A stretch of DNA of 64,000 bases from Pseudomonas cichorii (GTDB lineage Bacteria; Pseudomonadota; Gammaproteobacteria; Pseudomonadales; Pseudomonadaceae), in NCBI RefSeq assembly GCF_018343775.1, contig NZ_CP074349.1:5788501-5852500 (forward strand), in the 5' to 3' direction. Every line of letters begins with the position of its first letter. Positions within the stretch are counted from its first letter, which is position 1. The notes below the pieces were generated by a model. The model was not told the origin of the DNA. It saw only the letters and a program-made list of their open reading frames with translations, and did no database searches. The position numbers and the translations under genes are program-made. This document shows positions 47,600 through 57,061 of the stretch, piece after piece.

Positions 47600-48289
47600 A
47601 TGAGTGAACAGCAAGGTGAGCGAGGCCCGATCAAGGCCGTGATTTTCGACATGGATGGTTTGCTGCTGGACACCGAAGGGGTCTACACCGAGGTCACCCA
47701 TCTGATTGCCAGCCGTTATGGAAAAACCTTCGACTGGTCAATCAAGCAGCACACCATTGGCCGTGGCGCCCGTGACTTTTCAGGCTACGTTATCCAGGCG
47801 CTGGAACTGCCCATTTCCATTGACGAGTTTCTGGAAGTGCGCGAGCCCATGCTTGAAGAGCGCTTCCCTCTTGCTCCGGCAATGCCGGGGGCCGAGGCGC
47901 TGGTAAGGCATCTGGCGGCCAACAACATTCCCATCGCAGTCGGAACCAGCTCTTCGGTGCATTACTTCGAGGCCAAGACCACCTTGCACCGCGCCTGGTT
48001 CGAGCTGTTTGATACCGTCGTGACCGCCGATGACCCTGAAGTCGGCGCCGCCAAGCCTGCGCCGGATATTTTCCTGGTGGCAGCACGTCGCCTGGGCGTT
48101 TCGCCAGAGGATTGCCTGGTGTTCGAGGACTCGCCATTCGGCGTCACCGCCGCCAAGGCTGCGGGCATGTACGCCGTGGCAGTACCCGACTCGCACATGC
48201 CGGTCGAGCAGTACGAACATGCCGACCTGCTGCTGACCTCGCTGGAAGACTTCCCGCTTGAAGCATGGGGCCTGCCCAAGAAGGCCTGA
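47600..48289 (+). CDS. HAD-family sugar-phosphate phosphatase-like protein
   Basis: 229 residues. Motif I VIFDMDGLLLDTEGVY, motif II VGTSSSVHYFEAKT, Lys region GAAKPAPDIFLVAARRLG and motif IV CLVFEDSPFGVTAAKAAGMY place it among HAD-IA phosphatases such as the beta-phosphoglucomutase-like/2-deoxyglucose-6-phosphatase group. Probably dephosphorylates small sugar phosphates; exact substrate unknown. Stands alone. Confidence 0.85.
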   Translation: MSEQQGERGPIKAVIFDMDGLLLDTEGVYTEVTHLIASRYGKTFDWSIKQHTIGRGARDFSGYVIQALELPISIDEFLEVREPMLEERFPLAPAMPGAEALVRHLAANNIPIAVGTSSSVHYFEAKTTLHRAWFELFDTVVTADDPEVGAAKPAPDIFLVAARRLGVSPEDCLVFEDSPFGVTAAKAAGMYAVAVPDSHMPVEQYEHADLLLTSLEDFPLEAWGLPKKA

Positions 48290-48432
48290 TGCAGCGTCTT
48301 CCTGCCGGTCGGCAGGAAGACACTCAACTGTCTTTAGCCTGTCGCATTCTCATCGGGGCCTTTTCAACGCCCCCATAAACAAGCCAGTATGCTCTTCTGA
48401 TCCCGCTTTCAATGACATGGAGGATGTTGAGC

Positions 48433-49440
48433 ATGATTTACAGAACGCTTGGCCAGTCAGGCCTGAAGGTTTCCACACTGACACTCGGCTCCATGATGTT
48501 CGGCGAACAGACCGGCACCGAAGAATCCCTGCGCATCATCGATCAGGCATGGGATCAGGGCGTGAACTTCATCGATACTGCCGACGTTTACAATGGCGGG
48601 CGCTCCGAAGAGATCGTCGGTGAAGCCATTGCTTCGCGGCGCAGTGACTGGGTGCTGGCGACCAAGGTCGCGGTAGGCCCGAGCGATGGCATTCCCAACC
48701 GTGCCGGCCTGAATCGCAAACACATCTTCAATGCCATTGAAAACAGCCTGCAGCGGCTGGATACCGACTATGTGGATATCTATTACCTGCACAAAGAGGA
48801 TCACGACACGCCGCTGGAAGTCACGGTGTCGGCCATTGGCGACCTGATCCGCCAGGGCAAGATCCGCTATTGGGGCCTGTCGAACTATCGCGGCTGGCGC
48901 ATCGCGGAAATCGTCAACGTCGCCCAGCGCCTGGGCGTGGACAAACCGGTCATCAGCCAGCCGCTCTACAACATCGTCAACCGCCAGGCCGAGATCGAGC
49001 AGATCACTGCCGCCGCGTTTCATGGCCTGGGTGTCGTGCCTTACAGCCCGCTGGCGCGTGGCGTGCTCAGCGGCAAGTACGCACCGGACGTCACGCCTGA
49101 CAGCAGCAGTCGTGCCGGGCGTCAGGACAAGCGTCTTCTGGAAACGGAATGGCGTGTGGAGTCTCTGCGCATCGCCCAGCAATTGCAGGCCTATGTGCAG
49201 GACAAAGGCGTCGGCCTTGTGGAGTTCGCGATTGCCTGGGTGCTCAACAACAAGGCCGTCACGTCGGCCATTGTCGGGCCGCGTACCGAGCAGCAGTGGG
49301 GACATTACACCAAAGCGCTGGACGTGAAGATCAGTGCCGAGGACGAAGCCTTCATCGACTCGCTGGTAATACCGGGCCACGCTTCGACTGCCGGCTTCAA
49401 TGATGTGCAGCATTTTGTTTCGGGGCGCCTGACACGCTGA
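48433..49440 (+). CDS. Aldo/keto reductase
   Basis: 335 residues of the AKR fold: active-site Asp and Tyr in NFIDTADVYNGGRSEEIVGE, Lys in LATKVAVGPSDG and His in YLHKEDHDTPLEV. The C-terminal NADPH region (TSAIVGPRTEQQWGHYTKAL) is typical. It reduces aldehydes or ketones with NADPH; substrate unknown. The ATG at 48433 has GGAGG upstream; an in-frame ATG seven codons earlier is possible. Confidence 0.88.
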   Translation: MIYRTLGQSGLKVSTLTLGSMMFGEQTGTEESLRIIDQAWDQGVNFIDTADVYNGGRSEEIVGEAIASRRSDWVLATKVAVGPSDGIPNRAGLNRKHIFNAIENSLQRLDTDYVDIYYLHKEDHDTPLEVTVSAIGDLIRQGKIRYWGLSNYRGWRIAEIVNVAQRLGVDKPVISQPLYNIVNRQAEIEQITAAAFHGLGVVPYSPLARGVLSGKYAPDVTPDSSSRAGRQDKRLLETEWRVESLRIAQQLQAYVQDKGVGLVEFAIAWVLNNKAVTSAIVGPRTEQQWGHYTKALDVKISAEDEAFIDSLVIPGHASTAGFNDVQHFVSGRLTR

Positions 49441-49666
49441 GGCGCTCTGGGAACCTCATCGCGAGCAGGCCATCGGCAAATGCTCGCGATGTTCTCAAAA
49501 AGCGTTTAAAAAGCCGCGTGTATATAAATGCTCATTCAACATGTTGCCGACAGGAGCGCTAAGATGCTCTGTAACTGCCGCGATGCGGCTTGTGCCGAAA
49601 CGCGAACAGACCCGGCTCTGCTTGTCGGCAACCATGAATCCAATACAGCCAGGTTGATGAAGAAGT

Positions 49667-50413
49667 ATGGCAATGCGCAAAACTGATAGAGAAGCCTTCT
49701 TGTGCTCGGTACTGGGGAACGAACAGCCGCCCGCGCACCTTGCAAGAGCTGTTATCGAGGAAAAACTGCGCAACGCTATCATCGATGGCAGCCTGCCGAG
49801 CGGCACAGCGCTGCGCCAACAGGAGTTGGCCACGCTTTTTGGTGTCAGCCGCATGCCGGTCCGCGAGGCCTTGCGCCAACTCGAAGCCCAGTCACTGTTG
49901 CGCGTCGAAACCCATAAAGGAGCTGTGGTCGCCCCGCTGATCACAGAAGATGCCGTGGACGCCTACGGCCTGCGTATCCTGCTGGAATCCCAAGCCCTGC
50001 GCCTGTCCATTCCGTTACTGGATGCAGAAGACCTGGCCACGGCACGGCGCTGCATCGAGGCCCTTGAGGTTGAAACCGACTACTCGAAGATGGGCACTCT
50101 CAACCGCCTGTTTCACATGGCGCTTTACGCCAAGACCCCCAACAAGCGCCTGATGCGTCTGGTTGAAGAAGGCCTGAACGAAGAGGAGCGCTTTCTGCGC
50201 TTCAACCTCTCCTCAATGGGCCTTGGCAAACTGTCCCAGGATGACCACTGGGAATTGCTGCGTCTTGCCGAAGAAAAGGCTGTTGAAGAGATCGTGGGTG
50301 CTCTGCAGAACCACCTTAACCGAGGTGTCAAAGCCATCACTCAATACCTGAACAGCAAAAAGGCCGAGCAGGAAAAAACACCGGTACGCCAACGCAAGAA
50401 AAGCATCGCCTGA
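49667..50413 (+). CDS. GntR-family regulator (FadR/FCD type)
   Basis: 248 residues. Winged helix at about 25-90 (LRNAIIDGSLPSGTALRQQE then LATLFGVSRMPVREALRQLE), then an all-helical FCD effector domain (about 100-225, with ESQALRLSIPLLDAEDLATA and NRLFHMALYAKTPNKRLMRL) and a Lys/Arg-rich tail. It is not closely linked to a metabolic operon; the nearest downstream genes are mgoBCAD, about 790 bases away, so a role there cannot be claimed. Confidence 0.85.
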   Translation: MAMRKTDREAFLCSVLGNEQPPAHLARAVIEEKLRNAIIDGSLPSGTALRQQELATLFGVSRMPVREALRQLEAQSLLRVETHKGAVVAPLITEDAVDAYGLRILLESQALRLSIPLLDAEDLATARRCIEALEVETDYSKMGTLNRLFHMALYAKTPNKRLMRLVEEGLNEEERFLRFNLSSMGLGKLSQDDHWELLRLAEEKAVEEIVGALQNHLNRGVKAITQYLNSKKAEQEKTPVRQRKKSIA

Positions 50414-51201
50414 ATCAATCGCGGTTGATCGTCTGACCCGCGCGGCCTGACGCTTCCCCTTCCCCCTCACGCTGCCACTCGTGCGCTGCGAGCTATCTGC
50501 TCGCGGGCAGCGCTTTTATGTCTGTTTTCCTGAACCATCGGGTTGGTCTGTCTCAGGAATAAGGCAAACTCGGTCGTGACCAAGGCGTGACCCTACCGGA
50601 GGGTTGCTCTCTGATCACTCTTGAACTGCCCGTCAGGTGCAGGGCAGCGATCTGTTCCTTTGAACGTACTGAGAAAGGAGTTCCTGCAAGGGCAACAAGG
50701 CATTGGAAGTCGTTTCCGATCGTGCCCGCCAAAAACACAAAACCTGGATTGTTTTGCATAACAGCAACGCTGAGCGAGGCATTCGTTCATTATTTATAAT
50801 TTTGGTGCTTATCCACCGAAAGGGTTGCTTACATCCCTATAAAACTTACCGAGAGAGTTTTATATAGCAACTTACATCCTCGAAAAACAGCAACTAAAAT
50901 AATGTTAAAAAATAATTGCGCATTACATTACAAGTGCTTTAACTTTTATTTGCAGCCCGTATCAATGGCCGGCACCCCCAGGCTGTCCGGCCATGCCCGC
51001 ACAGGCTGCTGCTTATAGCACCATAGTTCTGCAAAGGACCTTGCAACGAAACACCTGACGTTAACGGTTACTGATCGTTTCAACTAACAGGCTCTCGCTT
51101 GCCTGTTATTCAGGTCCGCTGCCGACTGCTCGAAAACGAAAACTGTAACTCGGCCACACGTTACAGACAAAACTTGTATTTAAGACTACCGGGATATCGC
51201 C
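50414..51201 (+). promoter_or_regulatory. Long AT-rich promoter region of the mgo operon
   Basis: 788 bases without a supported gene. The first part (50553-50800) has only weak frames on both strands. From about 50795 to 50945 the sequence becomes strongly AT-rich and carries a nested dyad: TATAAAAC (50838-50845) / GTTTTATA (50857-50864), enclosed by GTTGC (50824-50828) / GCAAC (50867-50871), with CTTACATCC twice at 50828-50836 and 50871-50879, 43 bases apart. This looks like an operator for a dimeric regulator or an RNA leader. A CCGGGA stands just before the mgoB start. Confidence 0.5.
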
Positions 51202-51978
51202 ATGCCTTGTCAGAAAACGCTACTAGACCTCAAGAAAATTGAACTTAGCCAACACCCCATCTTTGCTGAAATCAATTCACTGGAAGTGCTTAAACGTTTT
51301 ATGGAAACCCATGTATTCGCCGTCTGGGACTTCATGTCACTGACCAAGCGGCTACAGCAGGAACTGACCTGCACCCAATTGCCCTGGTTGCCGCCTCGGG
51401 ATGCATCGGCCGCCAGGCTGATCAACGAAATCGTGCTCGGGGAAGAATCCGATGACAAGCTGAGCCACGGCCACTACAGCCACTTCGAGCTGTACCTGGA
51501 TGCAATGCGCGAGATTGGCGCCAGCACCTTGCAGATAGAACGTTTCGTCGAGCTTCAGAAACAGGGCGTGCATTACGCCACGGCATTGCAGCGCGTCAAT
51601 GCGGGCCAGGCGGCAACGGTGTTCGTGACCCACACGCTCAATACCGCGCTGCATGCACCGGCCCATAGCGTGGCAGCAGCTTTCCTGCATGGTCGCGAAA
51701 GCGTTATCCCGATGATGTTCCAGAGCATCCTCGATGAATGGGGCATCACCGTCGATCAGGCACCGACCTTTCGCTACTACCTGGAGCGCCACATCGAAGT
51801 CGACTCCGAAGACCACGGCCCGGCGGCCGAGCAGTTGCTGGCCAGGCTAGTCAACGGTGACGAGCAGCGCCAGCGCGAGGTGTATCAGGCCGCCATCGCC
51901 GCCGTGGATAGCCGGGTCGAGCTGTGGGACACGCTGCGCATGAGCATGCGCTCGCCATTGATGCAAGCCAGCGCCTGA
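51202..51978 (+). CDS. mgoB: MgoB: haem-oxygenase-like (DUF3050-type) diiron oxidase
   Basis: 258 residues, all-helical, with [52 protein letters not shown] and [10 protein letters not shown] plus [11 protein letters not shown]; the His/Glu/Asp-rich helices fit haem-oxygenase-like diiron oxidases (HDO), as in MgoB/PvfB. In the mgo/pvf pathway this oxidase and the N-oxygenase act on a leucine- or valine-derived amine to build a diazeniumdiolate or pyrazine N-oxide signal. First gene of a four-gene operon, 35 bases before mgoC. Identification rests on gene order mgoB-C-A-D as well as sequence. Confidence 0.85.
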   Translation: MPCQKTLLDLKKIELSQHPIFAEINSLEVLKRFMETHVFAVWDFMSLTKRLQQELTCTQLPWLPPRDASAARLINEIVLGEESDDKLSHGHYSHFELYLDAMREIGASTLQIERFVELQKQGVHYATALQRVNAGQAATVFVTHTLNTALHAPAHSVAAAFLHGRESVIPMMFQSILDEWGITVDQAPTFRYYLERHIEVDSEDHGPAAEQLLARLVNGDEQRQREVYQAAIAAVDSRVELWDTLRMSMRSPLMQASA

Positions 51979-52013
51979 CCTCGCGCCGCAAGCCCCTCTA
52001 CAAGGAAGCCATC

Positions 52014-52961
52014 ATGAAAGCAGAAGACTACAGCTCGTTCATTGATGCCTGGGAAGGTCGCGCCACCATTCGCACTCGCCCACGCCGGATCGTCGAAAAC
52101 GATGAAAAACTGATCTATCCCCTGAGTCGCCAGCCACTGGTGCTGAGCGAAACCTTCACCCGTGAGTGTCCGCACCTGCGCGATTACGCGCTGGTGCAAA
52201 GCCTCTACAAGTTCATCAACGATGTCGTGATCTTTGAAACCGAGATCGTCGACAAGACCGCGCGCAGTATCGCCAAGAACAACTTCGCGATCCGTTTTCC
52301 TTTCGCGTGCCGCTACGACGCCATGACCGTGGTCGTCGATGAGGATTACCACGCTCTGGTGGCGATGGACTTCATGCAGCAGACCATCGCTCTGACCGGG
52401 ATCGAACCGATTCGCCTGCCCGATGAAATCGAGCTGAGCCGCGCCATTCCTGCCGCCCTGGCCCTGGCGCCGGAACATCTGCGCAGCGCCGTGGAACTGA
52501 TCTGCGTAGCCATTGCGGAAAACACCGTGACCAACGATGTGGCAGCCTTCGCCAAGGACGACTCGGTCAAGCAGTCGGTCAAGGGGCTGATGGCCGATCA
52601 CCTGCTGGACGAGGGGCGCCATTCCGGGTTCTGGGCGCGGCTGGTGCGTATCTACTGGAACACCGCCCCCGAAGCGGATCGAGAGTGCATCGCGCGCATC
52701 ATGCCGGTGTTCATTGCTCAATATCTGACCAATGACATCCAGCACGGCTTCGATTTCATCCTGATCGACAACCTGCAGGTCGCACCGTCCGTGAAGCAGG
52801 CGCTCAAGGATGAAACCATGGCCGTGAGCTTTCCCATCAATCGCCATCATCCTCTGATCGGCAATATCGTGCGCTTCTTCAAGACCAGCTCGATGCTTGA
52901 AGCGCCTTGCGTGCAGCGGGCACTGGCCGACTACTTGCCAGCCCAGGGAATCCTCCAATGA
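52014..52961 (+). CDS. mgoC: MgoC: AurF-like diiron N-oxygenase
   Basis: 315 residues of the p-aminobenzoate N-oxygenase (AurF) family, a ferritin-like diiron fold. Iron ligands are expected in ETEIVDKT, AENTVTNDV, HLLDEGRHSGFW and the EEXXH-type segments, of which DEGRHSGFWARLVRIYWN is the most distinctive. It oxygenates amine nitrogen. AAGGAAG precedes the ATG at 52014. Its stop overlaps the mgoA start by four bases. Homologs are PvfC/PvfB-type enzymes of P. entomophila, depending on the naming scheme. Confidence 0.87.
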   Translation: MKAEDYSSFIDAWEGRATIRTRPRRIVENDEKLIYPLSRQPLVLSETFTRECPHLRDYALVQSLYKFINDVVIFETEIVDKTARSIAKNNFAIRFPFACRYDAMTVVVDEDYHALVAMDFMQQTIALTGIEPIRLPDEIELSRAIPAALALAPEHLRSAVELICVAIAENTVTNDVAAFAKDDSVKQSVKGLMADHLLDEGRHSGFWARLVRIYWNTAPEADRECIARIMPVFIAQYLTNDIQHGFDFILIDNLQVAPSVKQALKDETMAVSFPINRHHPLIGNIVRFFKTSSMLEAPCVQRALADYLPAQGILQ

Positions 52962-55900
52962 AACGCCTGGAGATCGTGCTCATTGGTCAGAGCCTGACCC
53001 TGAGCGAACTGCACACAGAATTGCTCGCGCACGGACACTCGGTGCATCACTTGAGCGATCAGGACGGACTGCAGGCGAACGCTGTCGATAACGCCTCGAT
53101 CCTGGTCGAGGATGGCAGTCTGGAGCTGAGCGGTGAACGACTCAAGGCATTCGGCAGCGCCGATCACCTGAGCCTGCGGGTCGGCTTGAGCCCGAATGTG
53201 CTGGAAGGTCTGCCACGTCTGGAGTTGCTGTGCTGGCACGGCTCCACAACGGCTCAGCATCTGATCGTCCGTGAATGGCTGCCCGTTCAGGAGTCGGGCA
53301 ACGGCCGCATGTTGCGTGATGCGGCCATCGCGGAGTTTGTCGATCAGGCAGCGCTGCTGATCAGTCGCCTGTCCAGGGACGAGAAGTATTTCAGCACTCT
53401 GGCAACCACCGCTCCCGCACAAAGCGAATGGCAGCAAGGCCTGCAGGCCATAGACCATCAGTTGTTCAGGCATCGTCTGAATCAGACTGACCAGCCGCAT
53501 CTGCTGGCACTGGCGAATACGTCGCTGGTGGAACGGCTGGAGCAAAGTTTTCAGACTTTCGCGGAGCGTTCGGCGCTGTCGATTGCCGGCCAGGTACTCA
53601 GCTATCGCGAGTTGTACGCGCAGGCTGTCGCCATCCAGCGCCATTTGTGGCCGCTGATCGAAGCCCGGCAGCACGAAAGTACGCCGGTAGTCATCGGCAT
53701 CTGCCTGCCCAAGTCGGTTGCGCTGTATGCAGGCATTCTGGCGATTCTCGGCAGTGGTGCAGTCTATCTGCCGCTGGATCCGAGTCAGCCTATCCAGCGC
53801 CAGCAATACATTCTGGAAAACTCGGGCGCCCTGCTGTTGTTGCATGACGGCTCGCATCCCTTGGCCAAAGCCGAGTTTCCTGCGCTGGATATCAGCTCGA
53901 TCCAGGCAACAGAGCTGGATCAGCCACTGACTCGTCTGCGACCTGACAGAGACTCGCCATGCATGGCGCTCTACACATCGGGCACCACCGGCCATCCAAA
54001 AGGCGTGCTACTCAGCCAGCGCAACCTCAGCCATTTCACCGCCTGGTATGCGGAGTACGTCAGCCTGTCGGAGCACAGCCGGGTCTTGCAGTTCTCGACA
54101 CTGAGCTTCGACTCGTCTGTCATTGATATCTTCCCGACCTGGCTCAGCGGTGCGGAACTGGTGATCCCGGACGACGATCAACGCCGCGATCCCCTGCGAC
54201 TGGTCAGCCTCCTGAAAGACGGCATCAGCCATGCGTTTCTGCCGCCGGCATTGTTGAGCATCCTGCCGCTGGACGAGCCGCTGGGCCTTGAGCATGTGAT
54301 GACCGGCGGCGATGTCTGCGAGCCCTATGTCATCGAGCACCTGACCCGACAGTGCCACTTTCATAACCTCTATGGCCCGACTGAAGCCACAGTGCTGGTC
54401 ACCGCCGGGCAGTTCAAGCCCGGCAGCAGTAACCGCAATCTGGGACGCCCCATCGCCAACAGCCAGGTCTGGATTCTGGATGAGCAGTTGCAGCCGGTAG
54501 CGGAAGAAACTCAGGGTGAGTTGTACATCGCGGGCCCCGGCGTGTGTCTGGGCTACCTGAACAATCCCGAGCTGACGGCCGAACGCTATGTGACGCTGAC
54601 CTTGCCGGATGGACAGCAATTGCGCGCTTACCGAACCGGGGACATCGGCAAGTGGATTCCTGACGGCATCGAGCTGGCCGGACGTCGTGACAATCAAGTG
54701 AAGATCCGTGGGTTCAGGGTCGAGCCGGAAGAAATCGAACACTGCCTGCGCAGCAGCCAGTTGTATCGTCAGGTTGCCGTGGTCGTGGATACCCAACGCC
54801 GCATTCTGGCGTTTGCCGCTCAGCCACATGAAGCTGAAGAAGTCGCCTTGCAGGCATTGAAAGCCCATGTGCAGCGCCTGCTGCCCGACTACATGCATCC
54901 CGGCGCCTATACGGTTCTGGCAAACATGCCATTCGCCAGTAACGGCAAGATCGACCGCAAGGCCTTGCTGGAAATACCGGTGAGTTTCGCTGACCAGCAA
55001 CCCCGTCGCTTGCCGGAAACAGAGCAGGAGCAAAAGCTTCTTGAGCTGTGGGCCGAACTTCTCGAGCTGCCCATCGGGGACATCTCCACTGACGAAAGCT
55101 TCTTCAATCTCGGTGGCCATTCGATCCTGCTGTCGCGCATGTTGCTGGGGATTCGCGAACGGTTCGGGCGCAGCATTCCCATCAACCGCTTTATCGAAGC
55201 TCCTACCGTGCTGACACTGGCCAGCCTCATCGAAAGCGAAGGCGTCTCAAGCTATACCGTCAGCCCGCAAGCGCTGCTGGACGCCAATGCCGAGCTGGAA
55301 ATACCAGTGCTGCCGATCAGCCAGTTGGGCGATGTTCACAAAGTCATCGTGACCGGCGCCAATGGCTTCCTCGGCGTGCATATCGTCGAAGCGCTGCTGG
55401 CCTGGGGAGCAACCGAAGTTGCCTGTCTGGTGCGCGAAGGCGCGGGACAAAGCGCCCACGAACGCTTCGTTCAGTCGCTGCGGGAAAACCGCCTGGAGCA
55501 TCTGGACCTGAGTCGGGTGACGGTCTATCCCGCCGACGTAACCCAGCCGCAGCTTGGTTTGAACGATGAGGTATATGAGCGACTGGACCGGGACTTCGGT
55601 GCGTTGGTGCATAACGCGGCCAATGTGAACCATGTTCAGGATTACGAAACCCTTATCCGCGACAACGTGGCACCGGTCTATGAATGCCTGCGTCTGTGCG
55701 AGGGGCGCAGCAAGAAGATCTTCAACTTTGTTTCCACGCTATCGGCATCCAGCGCCGTGGATGCAGCCGGCAGCGTGCTGGAGCAACCGGCCGCCGCCAC
55801 ACCGCCGATCTACATCAAGAACGGCTACAACCTGTCCAAGTGGGTCGCCGAGCGCGTGCTGCAGCGGGCCAGGGATCAAGGTGTGTGGGTGAACATCTAT

Positions 55901-56413
55901 CGCCCCGGCAACATCGCCTTCAACAGCGTCACCGGCGTGTGCCAGCCACAGAAGAACCGCTTGATGCTGATGCTCAAGGGCTCGCTGCAACTGGGCAAGG
56001 TCCCGGAGTTCGCCATGAACTTCGATCTGATGCCGGTGGATTTCCTCGCCCGTTTCATCGGCTTCCATGCCAGCCGCTATCAGGCCAACCGTGCGGTATT
56101 CAACCTGCACAACCCCGAACCCTTGAGCTGGAACAGCTACGTGGATGCATTCCGCGAGGCCGGGCGTGAGTTCGAGATGGTCAGCGTGGCGCACTGGCAG
56201 ACCCAGCTCAACCGAGTCGACAGCCAGAACGCGCTATTCGGCGTGCTGGGTTTCTATCTGGACGGTTTCGAGGAAGACATCGGCGACATCTCGATGATCG
56301 AGTACCAGAACGCTCTGGCCGGTATCCGGCACATGGGCGAGCAATACCCGCAGAAAACCCCGGCGCTGCTACGCAAGGGCTGCGACTACCTGAAAGAAAT
56401 CGACTTTATCTGA
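52958..56413 (+). CDS. mgoA: MgoA: NRPS with adenylation, carrier and thioester-reductase domains
   Basis: 1151 residues. Residues 1-180 are a formyltransferase-like N-terminal extension (EIVLIGQSLTLSELHTELLA) with no recognised activity. The adenylation domain (about 190-690) has A3 YTSGTTGHPKGVLLS, A5 NLYGPTEAT, A7 YRTGDIGKW, A8 QVKIRGFRVEPEEIE and A10 NGKIDRKAL; a carrier domain follows with Ser in LGGHSILL (about 720); the C-terminal thioester reductase (about 795-1150) has VIVTGANGFLGVHIVEALLA. There is no condensation domain, so it activates one amino acid (leucine in P. syringae by published work) and releases it as an aldehyde. Third gene of the mgo operon. Confidence 0.92.
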   Translation: MKRLEIVLIGQSLTLSELHTELLAHGHSVHHLSDQDGLQANAVDNASILVEDGSLELSGERLKAFGSADHLSLRVGLSPNVLEGLPRLELLCWHGSTTAQHLIVREWLPVQESGNGRMLRDAAIAEFVDQAALLISRLSRDEKYFSTLATTAPAQSEWQQGLQAIDHQLFRHRLNQTDQPHLLALANTSLVERLEQSFQTFAERSALSIAGQVLSYRELYAQAVAIQRHLWPLIEARQHESTPVVIGICLPKSVALYAGILAILGSGAVYLPLDPSQPIQRQQYILENSGALLLLHDGSHPLAKAEFPALDISSIQATELDQPLTRLRPDRDSPCMALYTSGTTGHPKGVLLSQRNLSHFTAWYAEYVSLSEHSRVLQFSTLSFDSSVIDIFPTWLSGAELVIPDDDQRRDPLRLVSLLKDGISHAFLPPALLSILPLDEPLGLEHVMTGGDVCEPYVIEHLTRQCHFHNLYGPTEATVLVTAGQFKPGSSNRNLGRPIANSQVWILDEQLQPVAEETQGELYIAGPGVCLGYLNNPELTAERYVTLTLPDGQQLRAYRTGDIGKWIPDGIELAGRRDNQVKIRGFRVEPEEIEHCLRSSQLYRQVAVVVDTQRRILAFAAQPHEAEEVALQALKAHVQRLLPDYMHPGAYTVLANMPFASNGKIDRKALLEIPVSFADQQPRRLPETEQEQKLLELWAELLELPIGDISTDESFFNLGGHSILLSRMLLGIRERFGRSIPINRFIEAPTVLTLASLIESEGVSSYTVSPQALLDANAELEIPVLPISQLGDVHKVIVTGANGFLGVHIVEALLAWGATEVACLVREGAGQSAHERFVQSLRENRLEHLDLSRVTVYPADVTQPQLGLNDEVYERLDRDFGALVHNAANVNHVQDYETLIRDNVAPVYECLRLCEGRSKKIFNFVSTLSASSAVDAAGSVLEQPAAATPPIYIKNGYNLSKWVAERVLQRARDQGVWVNIYRPGNIAFNSVTGVCQPQKNRLMLMLKGSLQLGKVPEFAMNFDLMPVDFLARFIGFHASRYQANRAVFNLHNPEPLSWNSYVDAFREAGREFEMVSVAHWQTQLNRVDSQNALFGVLGFYLDGFEEDIGDISMIEYQNALAGIRHMGEQYPQKTPALLRKGCDYLKEIDFI

Positions 56414-56451
56414 AGCATCCACAACCCAACGTGAAACACATGGAGAATCAC

Positions 56452-56928
56452 ATGAGCTCAATCAACACTCTGCAACCGGACACGCTGATCAAGAACCCTT
56501 CGCTGTGCAAAGTCGTATCGGCCGTGGAAATTCCTGCCGATGCCAATAGCGTATGGGCGATCGTCGGTAACTTTGGCGGTTTCCAGGCCTTCATCCCGGC
56601 GCTGGAAAGCACTGAGGTGACGGGGAAAGGCGTCCGTTCGGTGCGCAAGAAACTGTTCAAGGACGGCAACGTCGCCATCGAACAACTGAACGCTCACGAC
56701 AACAATGCCCGCTTCATGACCTGGTCGCTGATCTACACCAGCCTGCCGGTGGGCAATCTGTGGGCAGCGATGACTGTGGAATCCACGGGCGATAACGATT
56801 CGGTTGCGACATGGACGATCATTGCCGAACCCGATCAGGGTGGCCCTGAAGCCCTGCCAGGCTTTCAGGAGTTTCTACAGGGCTTCGCTGACAGCGCCAT
56901 GAGCAACGTCCGCAGCCTGTTTGCCTGA
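56452..56928 (+). CDS. mgoD: MgoD: SRPBCC (polyketide-cyclase-like) protein
   Basis: 158 residues of the START/SRPBCC fold, VEIPADANSVWAIVGNFGGF then IPALESTEVTGKGVRSVRKK, with the open cavity typical of polyketide cyclases and ligand carriers. Last gene of the mgo operon, 38 bases after mgoA. GGAG six bases before ATG 56452 decides the start. It probably finishes or carries the oxidised amine product. Confidence 0.88.
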   Translation: MSSINTLQPDTLIKNPSLCKVVSAVEIPADANSVWAIVGNFGGFQAFIPALESTEVTGKGVRSVRKKLFKDGNVAIEQLNAHDNNARFMTWSLIYTSLPVGNLWAAMTVESTGDNDSVATWTIIAEPDQGGPEALPGFQEFLQGFADSAMSNVRSLFA

Positions 56929-56943
56929 TACTTGCGTGAACTG

Positions 56944-56973
56944 ACCCGCTCAGCGCCAGAAGCCTGAGCGGGT
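56944..56973 (+). terminator. Terminator-like hairpin after mgoD
   Basis: ACCCGCTCAG (56944-56953) and its exact inverse (56964-56973), 15 bases after the stop codon; weak T tail. Confidence 0.65.
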
Positions 56974-57015
56974 TCAGGCATATGGGCGGTTGCAAATTGG
57001 TGGGCGCTTTAACAC

Positions 57016-57034
57016 AATGCGACTCATTATCATT
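57016..57034 (+). promoter_or_regulatory. Fur box upstream of fecI-like sigma factor
   Basis: AATGCGACTCATTATCATT matches the 19-bp Fur operator pattern (GATAATGATAATCATTATC type) on the reverse strand as AATGATAATGAGTCGCATT. It lies 28 bases before the sigma-factor start, so expression should rise under iron limitation. Confidence 0.75.
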
Positions 57035-57061
57035 TGTGTGGCGCCGGGATGGCGCATCCCC

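Noticed and set aside
50553..50799. Short frames on both strands in the mgo upstream region
   Set aside because: Each is 65-70 residues, they overlap one another and neither has a good start signal or family resemblance.
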